25,332 nt of DNA from Candidatus Bathyarchaeota archaeon (GCA_029907045.1 JARYMR010000010.1:1-25332); one strand, 5' to 3'. Positions 8,156 to 16,724 are shown, counted from the stretch's first letter. Made by a program: numbers and translations. Notes: generated by a model not told the origin, from the letters alone.

Positions 8156-9397
8156 TTGAAAGCCATTTTGGTTATTGGAGATGGAATGGCTGACAGACTC
8201 ATAAAAGAATTAGATTGGAAAACACCCTTAGAAGCAGCCCACAAACCATCATTAAACAAAATAGCTGAAACGGGCATCTGCGGCATAATGGACCCAATAT
8301 CGCCTGGAATGCCCCCTGGAAGCGATGCGGCTACCCTTGCGCTGTTGGGCTACGATGCCCTAAAAGTTTATTCTGGAAGGGGCGCTTTAGAAGCATTAGG
8401 TTCTGGCATAGAAGTTTTGCCTGGCGATGTTTGTTTTCGGTGTAATTTTGCAACTGTGAATGATGACTTTGTTGTTTTGGATAGGCGTGCTGGAAGAATT
8501 TCTAATGAGGATGCGGTTAAACTGGCTGAAAGTTTCCAAAAAGTTAAACTAAAGAAACCAGCAAAAGTTAACTTCTTGTTTAGAAGCACTCTTCAGCATC
8601 GTGCAGTTTTAATTCTCCGCGGAGCCAAACTATCAACCGCAGTTAGTGATGCTGACCCTGGAAAAACTGGAGAAAAGGTTCAGCAAGTGAAACCATTGAA
8701 AGATAGTCCAGAAGCCAAATTAACATCCAAAATAGTCAACGAACTTATTTATGAGTTCCATGAAACATTGAAGAATCACCCATTAAATAAAGAAAGAGCC
8801 AAACGTGGATTGCCTCCAGCAAACATTGTCCTATGCCGAGGAGCGGGTATAATTCCTCAAATTCAACCTTTTACAAAAATTTATGGCATAAAAGCTGCTT
8901 GTGTGAGCGCTGCGCCTTTGGTTGGGGGAGTCTGCAAGGTTGCTGGAATGAATTTGGTAAAGGTTGAAGGCGCCACGGGTTTGCCCAAAACTAATTATTT
9001 GGGTAAAGCTAAGGCGGCTGTTAATGCGCTGGGTGATTATGATTTTGTGCTTTTGCATGTGAAGGCGCCTGATGTTGCCAGCCATGATGGAAACGTTAAA
9101 TTAAAGATTAAGGTGATTGAAGAAATTGATAAAATGGTTGGCTATTTGTTAAATAATATTGATGTAAATATGACTTATTTGGCTGTAACTGCAGACCACA
9201 CAACCTCTCTTTTAACGGGCGAGCATGAAGGCGACCCTGTTCCAATAGCCATAGCTGGTCCTTATGTTCGCTGTGATGATGTGAAAGAGTTTGGCGAAAG
9301 GTCTTGTGCGAAAGGCGGGTTGAATAGGATTAGGGGTGTGGATTTGATGCCTATTTTGATGAATTTTCTTGGAAAAACTAAGAAGTTTGGAGCTTAA
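8156..9397 (+). CDS. apgM: 2,3-bisphosphoglycerate-independent phosphoglycerate mutase, archaeal type
   Basis: Interconverts 3- and 2-phosphoglycerate in glycolysis and gluconeogenesis, using two metal ions and a phosphoserine intermediate. The alkaline-phosphatase-like landmarks are GDGMAD (residues 8-13), PGSDAATLALLGYD with the likely catalytic Ser near 56, SGRGALEALGSG, and the C-terminal TADHTT and GEHEGDPVP blocks. Starting at TTG 8156 gives 413 residues, MKAILVIGDG, close to the usual family length and N-terminus, with GGCGTGA as a possible ribosome site just upstream. GTG 8147 and TTG 8117 are in-frame alternatives that add 3 or 13 residues. The gene's stop codon directly touches that of the convergent kinase gene. 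Confidence 0.93.
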   Translation: MKAILVIGDGMADRLIKELDWKTPLEAAHKPSLNKIAETGICGIMDPISPGMPPGSDAATLALLGYDALKVYSGRGALEALGSGIEVLPGDVCFRCNFATVNDDFVVLDRRAGRISNEDAVKLAESFQKVKLKKPAKVNFLFRSTLQHRAVLILRGAKLSTAVSDADPGKTGEKVQQVKPLKDSPEAKLTSKIVNELIYEFHETLKNHPLNKERAKRGLPPANIVLCRGAGIIPQIQPFTKIYGIKAACVSAAPLVGGVCKVAGMNLVKVEGATGLPKTNYLGKAKAAVNALGDYDFVLLHVKAPDVASHDGNVKLKIKVIEEIDKMVGYLLNNIDVNMTYLAVTADHTTSLLTGEHEGDPVPIAIAGPYVRCDDVKEFGERSCAKGGLNRIRGVDLMPILMNFLGKTKKFGA

Positions 9398-10516
9398 TTA
9401 TTGGACGGGCATTAGTCGCCATTCTCTATAATCCGTCATAACCTTAATGTATCCTTTAAGCATGGCATCCGCTTCAGCATCGCCCGTGTCAACTCTTAAA
9501 ACATTTTCTTCAATATTTTGGAGTTTGGTTTTTGTTGCCGCCACAATTATTCGTTGTTTTCCAACTCGCTTAATGATTTCTGGGCTTATCTGCTGGTTTC
9601 CCCTTCCCAAAAGGATTCCTTGGTGTCCAATTGGTGAAAGGATAATCCAAGTTTTCTGCCAATCTTTTATTTCTTCCAAAATCTTCTTCTCATCCACGTC
9701 AAGGATAACTCTGCCGTTTTTGTATATGTCCACACCTAAAACAGTTTTTTCAACGCCTAAAAGTTCCGCTATGCGCTTGACTGTTGTTCCCGGACCAAGT
9801 ATGTATGTGGCGTCTGGCTGCATTTCTTCTATTATAAACTTTGCTATTGCAGTTTGGTTTTCTTTTTCATCCGCTGTTTCTGGGCTTACTTGTTTGCTTC
9901 CCTGAATTCGCATCGCCACAAAAGGTCCCTTAAGAAAGCCGTGGAGTTTTACCGCGAAAGTGTCGCTTCTGATGGCGCTTTCGTCGGCATCAATTATTTC
10001 AAATTCCGTTATTTCAGCTTGGTTTTCAGCAAAAGCCAAAACAATGTCCGCTGCATCTGATGGGTTTACAGCGAAAATGCCACTATACATTTTTACTCCA
10101 GCGGGCACACCTAAAACTGGTGTTTCCGCTCTACCTTGCATGGCATCAAAAATGTCCTTTGCAGTGCCATCTCCACCAACAAGGACTATTAAATCAACTT
10201 TTGCTGCTGTTAAGAGTTTTACGGCGGTTTTTGTGTCTTCGGCGCTTGTTTCCTTTCCAATTTTCATTGGTAATATTTGGGCTGGTATGCTTACACTTTT
10301 TGCTTCTTTTTCTCCCATAATTCCCGGGCATGTGATGACTTCAATTTTTGTTTGGGCAAAATTTTCCTTTAGTTTTTGCAGAAATTCTTCTGCTCTTTTT
10401 GGTGCTACTGGTTTGGCGCCCCTTGCAATAGCTTCTTTTAACACGCCATCGGTTCCTTTTAATCCAACTCTTCCTCCCATTCCAGCTATGGGATTGACGA
10501 TGAACCCAAGCTTCAT
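9398..10516 (-). CDS. ATP-NAD kinase-like protein (AcoX/NAD kinase superfamily)
   Basis: The 372-residue product has the NAD/diacylglycerol kinase fold signature: NPIAGMGG (8-15) and GGDGT (114-118) with LGVPAGVKMYSG just after, plus ILGPGTTVKRIAELLG in the second half. This matches the archaeal ATP-NAD kinase-like family, longer than canonical NAD kinases, for which nicotinamide or nucleotide phosphorylation is predicted but not firmly established. If true NAD kinase activity is present it would supply NADP in the cytoplasm. The TAA stop abuts that of the mutase gene with no gap. Start ATG 10516 has only a weak ribosome site (GAAGAG). A TATA-like box at 10551-10556 would place the transcript start near 10529. 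Confidence 0.85.
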   Translation of the reverse strand: MKLGFIVNPIAGMGGRVGLKGTDGVLKEAIARGAKPVAPKRAEEFLQKLKENFAQTKIEVITCPGIMGEKEAKSVSIPAQILPMKIGKETSAEDTKTAVKLLTAAKVDLIVLVGGDGTAKDIFDAMQGRAETPVLGVPAGVKMYSGIFAVNPSDAADIVLAFAENQAEITEFEIIDADESAIRSDTFAVKLHGFLKGPFVAMRIQGSKQVSPETADEKENQTAIAKFIIEEMQPDATYILGPGTTVKRIAELLGVEKTVLGVDIYKNGRVILDVDEKKILEEIKDWQKTWIILSPIGHQGILLGRGNQQISPEIIKRVGKQRIIVAATKTKLQNIEENVLRVDTGDAEADAMLKGYIKVMTDYREWRLMPVQ

Positions 10517-10548
10517 AACTCTTCATCTGAAAATGATTTGTTAGGCAT

Positions 10549-10558
10549 GCTATAAACT
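10549..10558. promoter_or_regulatory. Shared TATA-like element between divergent genes
   Basis: The divergent gap of 83 bases holds one strong A/T box, GCTATAAACT. Read rightwards (TATAAA, 10551-10556) it predicts a start near 10580 for the DUF1028 gene. Read leftwards (TTTATA) it predicts one near 10529 for the kinase gene. One element may serve both. Confidence 0.4.
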
Positions 10559-10599
10559 ATTTCAGCGCTTCTCTCTAATAGAATAATGGGGTTTAAGCA

Positions 10600-11238
10600 T
10601 TGCTCACAAGGAAATCAAAACCGCATGCGCCTCTTGGAACATTCACAATATTAGCCATATCGCCTGACTCTAACCTCATGGGTGTTGCTACCGCCTCGGG
10701 TTCCACAAATGTAGGCGACAGGGTTCCTCACGCAAAACCAGGAGTTGGCGTAATCGCCACCCAAGCTTATACAAATATTGCTTATGGCGTTAAAGGGTTA
10801 AAATTACTTGAGCAAGGTTTGTCTCCGGAGCATGCCTTGGTCAAACTTTTGATGGAAGATTCGGAAAGAAACATGAGGCAAGTGGCGATAATGGATTTTA
10901 AAAGGAGAAAAGCCGTTTTCACTGGTAGTAATGTTCCAGAATTTTGGGCAGAAGTTGTGGGAGAAGATTACATTGTTGTTGGAAATTTGCTTTCCACAAA
11001 AAATGTTGTCAACAGCATAGCGAAGGAGTTTGAAGTTTCCAAAGGAAGCCTAGTCTTACGAATGGCGAAGGCATTGCAGGTGGGAAGCAAAAGTGGCGGA
11101 GACAAGCGTGGTGAAAGGTCAGCAGCCTTAATGGTGATTAGCAATGAGAAGGTGGAGATTGAAATAAAAGTTGGCATGCATGCTCAGCCTATTGAAGAGT
11201 TGCTTCGCTTATTGAAATCCCAAAGTGTCCAATGTTAG
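10600..11238 (+). CDS. DUF1028 family protein
   Basis: The 212-residue product carries the DUF1028 pattern: GTFTILAISPDSNLMGVATASGSTNVGDRVPHAKPGVGVIATQAYTN from about residue 13, followed by GLKLLEQGLSPEHALVKLL. The family has an Ntn-hydrolase-like appearance but its reaction is not established; related genes are often found with amino-acid or peptide catabolism. The start is TTG at 10600, eight bases after GGGG (10588-10591); no in-frame ATG is closer. It lies upstream of threonine catabolism genes on the same strand, 75 bases before the dehydrogenase, which has its own TATA-like box, so an operon is possible but not required. The family call is secure, the function open. Confidence 0.85.
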   Translation: MLTRKSKPHAPLGTFTILAISPDSNLMGVATASGSTNVGDRVPHAKPGVGVIATQAYTNIAYGVKGLKLLEQGLSPEHALVKLLMEDSERNMRQVAIMDFKRRKAVFTGSNVPEFWAEVVGEDYIVVGNLLSTKNVVNSIAKEFEVSKGSLVLRMAKALQVGSKSGGDKRGERSAALMVISNEKVEIEIKVGMHAQPIEELLRLLKSQSVQC

Positions 11239-11261
11239 AAGCGGTTTTCTTTTTGAAAATT

Positions 11262-11275
11262 CTTATATCTTTAAA
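11262..11275 (+). promoter_or_regulatory. Candidate TATA box for threonine dehydrogenase
   Basis: The A/T stretch CTTATATCTTTAAA lies 40-50 bases before the ATG at 11314 and predicts a transcript start near 11290, ahead of the GAGGT ribosome site at 11303-11307. Confidence 0.4.
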
Positions 11276-11313
11276 AATTGAACATCCTTTTCCCACGCTG
11301 ATGAGGTTATTCG

Positions 11314-12291
11314 ATGTCAAGGAAAACAATGAAAAAGATTTTGGTAACTGGCGCCACTGGACAAATTGGCTCTGAACTGACGATAGAGCTTCGGAAAAAG
11401 TATGGCGGAGATAATGTTGTTGCGGCTGGGCATAGACGAAAACCAAGCGAAAAATTGTTAGAGTCTGGTCCCTTCGAGTATGTTGACACCACATCAAAAG
11501 AAAGCATTGAGAAAGTTGTAAAGGCGTATGATATTGACACCATTTATCATTTAGCGGCTGTTCTCTCCGCCACCGGCGAAGAAAATCCACAATTGGCTTG
11601 GAATGTAAACATAAACGGTCTTTATAATGTGCTTGAAGTTGCAAGGGAACAAAATCTGGTAAAAGTTTTTTGGCCGAGCTCCATTGCCGTTTTTGGTCCA
11701 GAAGCGCCTCGTGTTAACACACCTCAAGATACGATTTTGATTCCTAGAACGATTTATGGTGTTACAAAGGTTGCTGGCGAACTTTTATGCAATTATTATT
11801 TTACGCGTTTTGGTTTGGATGTTCGGAGTGTTCGCTATCCAGGCATTATAAGCAGCGAGACTCCTCCTGGCGGGGGCACAACGGATTATGCCGTTGAGAT
11901 TTTTTACGAAGCTATTAAGAATAAGCGTTATGCCTGCTTTGTGCGAGAAGACACTGTTCTGCCGATGATGTATATGCCAGATTGTATTAATGCGGCTTTG
12001 AAACTTATGGAGGCTGATTCTTCACAGATAAGGCATCGCACAAGCTACAATGTGAATGCCATGAGTTTTTCTGCTGGGGAGTTGGCTGCAGAAATAAAGA
12101 AGTATATTCCTGAATTCAAATGCGAATATAAACCCGATTTTCGACAGAAGATTGCTGATTCTTGGCCTAAATCCATCGATGATAGTGTAGCCCGTAAAGA
12201 ATGGGGATGGAATCCCAAATATGATTTAGCTTCAATGACAAGGGACATGATAGAAAAACTGAAGAAGCGTTTTGCTGAAGGCAATTTTTAG
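11314..12291 (+). CDS. tdh: L-threonine 3-dehydrogenase, short-chain (epimerase-like) type
   Basis: Oxidises L-threonine to 2-amino-3-oxobutyrate with NAD. The Rossmann motif is GATGQIG, near residues 13-19, and the SDR catalytic pair is Tyr148 and Lys152 (YGVTK). The stretch PGGGTTDYAVEIFYEAIKNK and the following LPMMYMPDCI are typical of the short-chain TDH group rather than sugar epimerases. The unrelated zinc-dependent medium-chain TDH common in Pyrococcus is a different family. The next gene encodes the partner enzyme that cleaves the unstable product, which strongly supports the call. ATG 11314 has GAGGT six bases upstream; an ATG at 11329 is also in frame but has no comparable site. 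325 residues is normal for the family. Confidence 0.93.
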   Translation: MSRKTMKKILVTGATGQIGSELTIELRKKYGGDNVVAAGHRRKPSEKLLESGPFEYVDTTSKESIEKVVKAYDIDTIYHLAAVLSATGEENPQLAWNVNINGLYNVLEVAREQNLVKVFWPSSIAVFGPEAPRVNTPQDTILIPRTIYGVTKVAGELLCNYYFTRFGLDVRSVRYPGIISSETPPGGGTTDYAVEIFYEAIKNKRYACFVREDTVLPMMYMPDCINAALKLMEADSSQIRHRTSYNVNAMSFSAGELAAEIKKYIPEFKCEYKPDFRQKIADSWPKSIDDSVARKEWGWNPKYDLASMTRDMIEKLKKRFAEGNF

Positions 12292-12362
12292 ACTTATTTT
12301 TCTGGAAAAGATTATAGGAAATGTTAAAAGAAAGTGAAAATAAGTTTTAAAAGGTGATTAAT

Positions 12363-13565
12363 TTGGCTATTAAACGGCATCCAACAAAATATTTAGGCGA
12401 AGAATACCAACGTTTGGTTCGTGAAAATCTCAACTGGGAACTTAAAGTTTTAGAAAGCGCAAGCGAACCCATCTGCATAGTGAATGGGAAAAAGGTTCTA
12501 ATGCTCTGTGCAAACAACTACTTAAACCTTGCAACACACCCAAAAGTTGTTAAAGCAATGATAGAAGCAACCCAAAAATACGGGGCAGGTGCTGGCAGCG
12601 ACCGATCAATTTCTGGCAACATGACCCTCCATGAGGAATTGGACCGTCGTCTTGCAAAATTCAAAAACGCTCCAGCCTCGCTTACATTTCAGACAGGGTT
12701 TATGGCTAACGAAGGCGTTATTCCACAACTCGCCGACAAGGGCGACTTGTTTGTTTCTGATGAGTTAAATCATGGTTCCATAATTGATGGCGTAAGGCTA
12801 AGCCATGCTGATAGGGCAATTTTCAAGCATAAAGATGTGGAGGATTTGGCTCGGGTTATGGATGAAGCCGAAAAACATGAACCGCCATACAATCACATAT
12901 GGATTCTCACAGACGGAGTTTTCAGCATGGACGGCGACACAGCCCCACTGCGAGAAATTGCAAAAATCGCTAAAGAACATGGCGCAGGCGTATATGTTGA
13001 TGACGCCCATGGTGAAGGTGTTTTAGGCGAGGGCGGAAGAGGCATAGTCAACCATTATAAGCTTACACGCGACGAAGTTCATGTTGAAATGGGAACCTTC
13101 TCCAAAGCCTTCGGAGTCATAGGCGGACACATAACTGGCGGAGAAGACCTGCGCAACTTTGCCTACAACAAAGCGCGAAGCTGGCTTTTAAGCGGCGCTG
13201 TTCCGCCTGGTGTTGCTGCTGCTTGCATTGCAGCCATAGATGTGTTGGAAACAGAACCGCAACATGTTAGGAAAGTTTGGGAGAACCGCAACCATCTCCT
13301 CGAAGGTTTGCAGGATGCTGGTTTTGATACTGGAAATACGGAAACGCCAATAATTCCAGTTATGTGTGGTAGGAGTAAGGCTGCGAAGGATTTGGCAGAT
13401 TACCTTTGGTCAAAGGAAATATTTGTCTTGCCAATCTTTTATCCTATGGTGGCGAGGGACAAAGCCAGAATCCGCGTTCAAGTTTGTACAAAACACACAC
13501 GAGAACAGTTGGACAGAGCATTAGATGCTTTCAAGGAAGGCGGCAAAAAACTCGGAATAATTTAA
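12363..13565 (+). CDS. kbl: 2-amino-3-ketobutyrate CoA ligase (glycine C-acetyltransferase)
   Basis: A PLP enzyme of the alpha-oxoamine synthase family that cleaves 2-amino-3-oxobutyrate with CoA to glycine and acetyl-CoA. Signature parts are NNYLNLATHP, the Gly/Ser-rich GAGSDRSISGNMTLHEELD, the PLP Asp-x-x-His block DDAHGEGVLG, and the Schiff-base Lys248 in GTFSKAFGVIGG. It follows the threonine dehydrogenase by about 70 bases, the usual pairing. TTG 12363 is chosen because GGTGA (12353-12357) sits five bases before it; the GTG at 12354 overlaps that site. The product is about 400 residues, full length. Related enzymes (8-amino-7-oxononanoate or serine palmitoyl synthases) are less likely because of the dehydrogenase neighbour. 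Confidence 0.95.
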   Translation: MAIKRHPTKYLGEEYQRLVRENLNWELKVLESASEPICIVNGKKVLMLCANNYLNLATHPKVVKAMIEATQKYGAGAGSDRSISGNMTLHEELDRRLAKFKNAPASLTFQTGFMANEGVIPQLADKGDLFVSDELNHGSIIDGVRLSHADRAIFKHKDVEDLARVMDEAEKHEPPYNHIWILTDGVFSMDGDTAPLREIAKIAKEHGAGVYVDDAHGEGVLGEGGRGIVNHYKLTRDEVHVEMGTFSKAFGVIGGHITGGEDLRNFAYNKARSWLLSGAVPPGVAAACIAAIDVLETEPQHVRKVWENRNHLLEGLQDAGFDTGNTETPIIPVMCGRSKAAKDLADYLWSKEIFVLPIFYPMVARDKARIRVQVCTKHTREQLDRALDAFKEGGKKLGII

Positions 13566-13598
13566 ACCCTCCCTTTTCCATTTTATTTTTAGAGAGTT

Positions 13599-14207
13599 AT
13601 GAGTATAGCCTCAAAAAAGCAGCAGTTAAGAGAGAAAATTTGGAGCCAGATGGAACGCTCTAGAATAGCCGTTTTTCCGCTTCCATGCAAGGGTCGAATA
13701 CCAAATTTTTCTGGGGCATCCGCTGCTGCTGAAAAACTGCGTCGGTTGGAGGAATGGCGAAAAGCAAGGGTAATATTTGTCAATCCAGATTCGCCACAGC
13801 AAAAGGTTAGGAAAAATGCGCTGTTAGATGGAAAATTCCTTATAATGGCTTCTCCGAGACTCAAGAGAGGCTTCATTTTAATAGACCCAGCAAAAGTTAA
13901 GGGTAAAGAACATTTTGCCGCAACTATTAAGGGTGCGTTTAAATTTGGAACAGAAACACGCTCTTCTCCAAAACCAGATTTGATAGTTGAGGGCTCTGTG
14001 GCTGTGGATTTGCATGGACACAGACTTGGGAAAGGACATGGTTATGGGGATATGGAAATAGATATTTTGAAAAGGATATTTGGCGAAATCCCAATAGCAA
14101 CAACAGTCCATGACATGCAAGTGGTTGCGGCTGTGCCGTTTGAGGAAAAAGACGAGAAAGTATCCCTAATTGTTACGCCCACAAGAGTTATCCGCGTAAC
14201 CACCTAA
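13599..14207 (+). CDS. 5-formyltetrahydrofolate cyclo-ligase family protein
   Basis: The 202-residue product has the MTHFS-like pattern: an N-terminal KKQQLREKIWSQMERSR block, PDLIVEGSVAVDLHGHRLGKGHGYGDME (about 127-153, the Gly-rich nucleotide/folate loop), and TTVHDMQVV (169-175). Family enzymes convert 5-formyl-tetrahydrofolate to methenyl-tetrahydrofolate with ATP. In archaea that use tetrahydromethanopterin, related proteins may act on another pterin or be misannotated, so the substrate is open. It sits 33 bases downstream of kbl on the same strand, fitting glycine one-carbon metabolism. Start ATG 13599 has a modest AGAGAG site. The 124-base convergent gap after it contains no gene. Confidence 0.8.
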   Translation: MSIASKKQQLREKIWSQMERSRIAVFPLPCKGRIPNFSGASAAAEKLRRLEEWRKARVIFVNPDSPQQKVRKNALLDGKFLIMASPRLKRGFILIDPAKVKGKEHFAATIKGAFKFGTETRSSPKPDLIVEGSVAVDLHGHRLGKGHGYGDMEIDILKRIFGEIPIATTVHDMQVVAAVPFEEKDEKVSLIVTPTRVIRVTT

Positions 14208-14331
14208 CTTCTGCAGCGAAAAACCTAGAGAGGGTATTCAATTTAACACAATCCACAAGCCTAAATTGACGGTGAAAAACTAGAGGGGAGGGTCCCTATT
14301 TGTTGATTTTTAAGCCAAAAGTGTGTTGTTT

Positions 14332-16200
14332 TCAGCGCAATTTTTCCAAAGTCTTGTCAACATCGTCTAATCCAAGTTTTTTGAGGATTTCTGTTTTTGG
14401 AATGCCATTTTCGTCCCAGCCAACAGCCTCATAATAATTTAAAATTTCCTTTTCAACCTCAGCCTTGTTAACAGTTTTTCCCTTGTATGGTCCTGAAGGT
14501 AAGGGTTCGTAAAATCTTGGCGGATTAGCATCATGTATTTTTGGTTTCCATTTTAGGTCGGGTCCACCCAATAGCAGCATTGCCCTTTGCAGTTGCAGTA
14601 TCCTTAAAGCCTTTGGATTAAGCCACTCTTCCTGTGTCAATTCTATGCCCGTAACTGCCTTGTAAAATTCAAATTTTAAGTTGCGTGGGACTCCGAAAAT
14701 GTTGAAGTAGCAGTATACTGCTGAATCGTTAAAAGTCATTATTAACTCGCTTCTGAAATCATGCAACGGAAGGCATGCTGTTGATGTGTGGTCTCCGCCT
14801 TGGACCGAGCAAGCGTAAGAGTAAAGTTCTGGATAGTCTTTTCCGCTTCGGATTCCGTGGGCGCCTATGGCTATGCCCTTGCTTTGAACTGCATAAGCTA
14901 AAACATCCATTTTCTTCATTTCACCAATTTTTAAGGCTGCACGATAAGTTCCCTCTGCTAACAGGTTGCCTATGCCTTCTCTGAAGACAATTTTTCTTGC
15001 TAATGTGGCAAAGGCTTCTGTGTTACCCCAATGAAGCTCTAAACCATCCAAATCCTCCCTTGTCAAAATTCCTCTTTGGAAAAGTTCTGCTGCAAAGCCA
15101 AGCACGTTTCCCGTTTGTATTCCGCACAAACCTAAATCGTCAATTAGTGATGCGAGAAAAACGTTTTCTTCCGGAGTGAATATTCCAAGGTTTGGACCCA
15201 AATAAGCTTGCAATTCATAGTCTGGGTTATCAGTTATGGCGCCTTTAAACTTTCCAGCTTTGACTACGGCAATTTTCAGGCACGTTGTTGGACAGCCAAA
15301 ATCACCCCAATAGGGCTTTATCCAAACCCTATTCTCAAACTGGTCCACACCCAAACTTTTTTCATCATGCCACTCCTCCTGCCAATTTCTAACGGGTTCG
15401 GAGCTTGTTTTTGCCCCAACCTCGTAACCAGCAGCCCCGGTTCCCCAGCGTCTCCATAACTCACTTTCATAAACATCTTTGCATACGGTTTGCATAAGCC
15501 TTTTAACGCTTTTCATATCAGCAACTTCTGGCAGCGGTCCAGTTCCTTTCACGGCTATTGCTTTAAGCTTTTTTGAACCCATGACTGCGCCATATCCACC
15601 ATAACCAGCCGCATGAGTCCACTTAGCTGCAACCACCGCAGTTCGCACCTTGTTTTCTCCTGCTGGTCCTATGTAGAGTATGGATGGTTCTCTCCATTCA
15701 CCTTTCCTTGGAAATCGTTCTCCCAGAAGCTCTCTGCATTCCTTTGTTATTTTTGAAACTGTTTGTTTAGCGTCTTCGCCCCAAACGTGGTTGGCTTTTC
15801 TGAGTTCAACTTCAGAATCCTTAACGAACAAGTAAACTGGTTCTTCAGAGGCGCCAGTCGCTATTATACCATCATAACCAGCACATTTTAACTCAACACC
15901 GAATTCGCCAGCCACCGTGGAACCTACAACACCATTACTTTGGGGAGATTTTCCAGAAACGCATATTCTTCCACCAGGGAAAAATCCTGTAAGAGGACCT
16001 GTTAACAAGAGGAGGATGTTTTCTGGTCCAAGGGGGTCTATTTCGCTCCATTTGCTGCCCAGCCTGTCCCAAAGAATTTTCGCTGCTAAACCTCTGCCGC
16101 CAATGTAATCCTTTAGAATATCGTCGTTGAATTTGGTTTCCTTTACGTTTTTTGTGGAAAGGTCAACTTCAAGAAATTTTCCCGCATAACCCAAAATCAT
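14332..16200 (-). CDS. Aldehyde:ferredoxin oxidoreductase family protein (AOR 2) with a Cys-to-Asp cluster ligand
   Basis: The 622-residue AOR-family enzyme has the N-terminal GGRGLAAKILWD, pterin-site AAGYGGYGAVMGSKKLKA, and conserved C-terminal blocks. The [4Fe-4S] ligand motif, normally C-x2-C-x3-C plus a distant Cys, here reads D300-x2-C303-x3-C307 (GDFGCPTTC), with the last Cys probably C497 (SAVYCYFN). The first ligand is thus Asp, unlike AOR 1 in this window. Such a change can give a labile or [3Fe-4S] cluster, as with Asp14 of Pyrococcus ferredoxin. The ATG overlaps the ferredoxin stop codon (ATGA, 16200-16197), so the two are translationally coupled and likely form one complex. Substrate unknown; AOR, GOR and WOR-like types are possible. 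Confidence 0.92.
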   Translation of the reverse strand: MILGYAGKFLEVDLSTKNVKETKFNDDILKDYIGGRGLAAKILWDRLGSKWSEIDPLGPENILLLLTGPLTGFFPGGRICVSGKSPQSNGVVGSTVAGEFGVELKCAGYDGIIATGASEEPVYLFVKDSEVELRKANHVWGEDAKQTVSKITKECRELLGERFPRKGEWREPSILYIGPAGENKVRTAVVAAKWTHAAGYGGYGAVMGSKKLKAIAVKGTGPLPEVADMKSVKRLMQTVCKDVYESELWRRWGTGAAGYEVGAKTSSEPVRNWQEEWHDEKSLGVDQFENRVWIKPYWGDFGCPTTCLKIAVVKAGKFKGAITDNPDYELQAYLGPNLGIFTPEENVFLASLIDDLGLCGIQTGNVLGFAAELFQRGILTREDLDGLELHWGNTEAFATLARKIVFREGIGNLLAEGTYRAALKIGEMKKMDVLAYAVQSKGIAIGAHGIRSGKDYPELYSYACSVQGGDHTSTACLPLHDFRSELIMTFNDSAVYCYFNIFGVPRNLKFEFYKAVTGIELTQEEWLNPKALRILQLQRAMLLLGGPDLKWKPKIHDANPPRFYEPLPSGPYKGKTVNKAEVEKEILNYYEAVGWDENGIPKTEILKKLGLDDVDKTLEKLR

Positions 16201-16724
16201 AACAGTTTCTCTCCTTGCTCTCCATAAATTTTGACAGCCAAATCCCGCGTGATTTCTTCTGGCTTGCGAGCATAAAGCTTGTAAGCCTGTTCCTTTCTAG
16301 CAACCTTTGTTAAAACGTTCCATTCACCTTCTCGGCAAACCTTTACACATTGTGGATTTCCCTTGCACAAGTCGCAAATTAAAATGTAATTTTCAGTTGG
16401 GTGCATGTGGGGGATTCTGCCAGGACAAGCGTCAATGCATTTTCCGCAACCAATACACTTATCCTTATCCACCAAAACCGCACCAGTTTCTTTGCTTACG
16501 GATAATGCTTTAACCGGACATGCTTCTACGCATGGATAATCTTCACATTGCGCACAGAAATGTGGAAAATCCAAGCCTGGAACCAGCATGAAAACCCTGA
16601 TTCTTGAGGCTTCTGGCCATATGCGTTTTTCATGAAAAAGTGAACAGGCGATTTCACATTTTCTGCAACCGCTGCATTTCGCCAAGTCTCTTGCTATCCA
16701 TATGGGCTCCTTTTTTGTTGGCAA
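16197..16724 (-). CDS. Four-cluster ferredoxin-like electron-transfer subunit of AOR 2
   Basis: The 175-residue cytoplasmic protein carries 16 cysteines in four groups (17/20/23/27, 57/60/65/69, 90/93/96/100, 117/120/126/130), the spacing of the polyferredoxin subunits of dehydrogenases (DmsB/HydN/AorA-like), so four [4Fe-4S] clusters are expected. It would carry electrons away from AOR 2, whose start codon overlaps this stop. The start is TTG 16724; the ATG a few bases upstream (GGGATGG) is out of frame. A TTTAAA box at 16756-16763 predicts a transcript start about 11 bases upstream of the start codon, so this operon has its own promoter. It could also serve other oxidoreductases. The family is certain, the partner very likely. 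Confidence 0.93.
   Translation of the reverse strand: MPTKKEPIWIARDLAKCSGCRKCEIACSLFHEKRIWPEASRIRVFMLVPGLDFPHFCAQCEDYPCVEACPVKALSVSKETGAVLVDKDKCIGCGKCIDACPGRIPHMHPTENYILICDLCKGNPQCVKVCREGEWNVLTKVARKEQAYKLYARKPEEITRDLAVKIYGEQGEKLL

Noticed and set aside
7875..8286. Two overlapping minus-strand frames upstream of proS
   Set aside because: They cross the proS promoter and the apgM start, and show no domain or conserved-looking composition.
9960..10544. Plus-strand frame of 194 codons
   Set aside because: It is the shadow of the ATP-NAD kinase-like gene, which has clear motifs on the other strand.
11189..11644. Minus-strand frame of 151 codons
   Set aside because: It overlaps the ends of the DUF1028 and threonine dehydrogenase genes, both well supported. 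No family resemblance.
14208..14331. Possible stem or regulatory RNA in the convergent gap before AOR 2
   Set aside because: Only a very short AGGG/CCCT complement with a one-base loop is visible; not enough for a hairpin.
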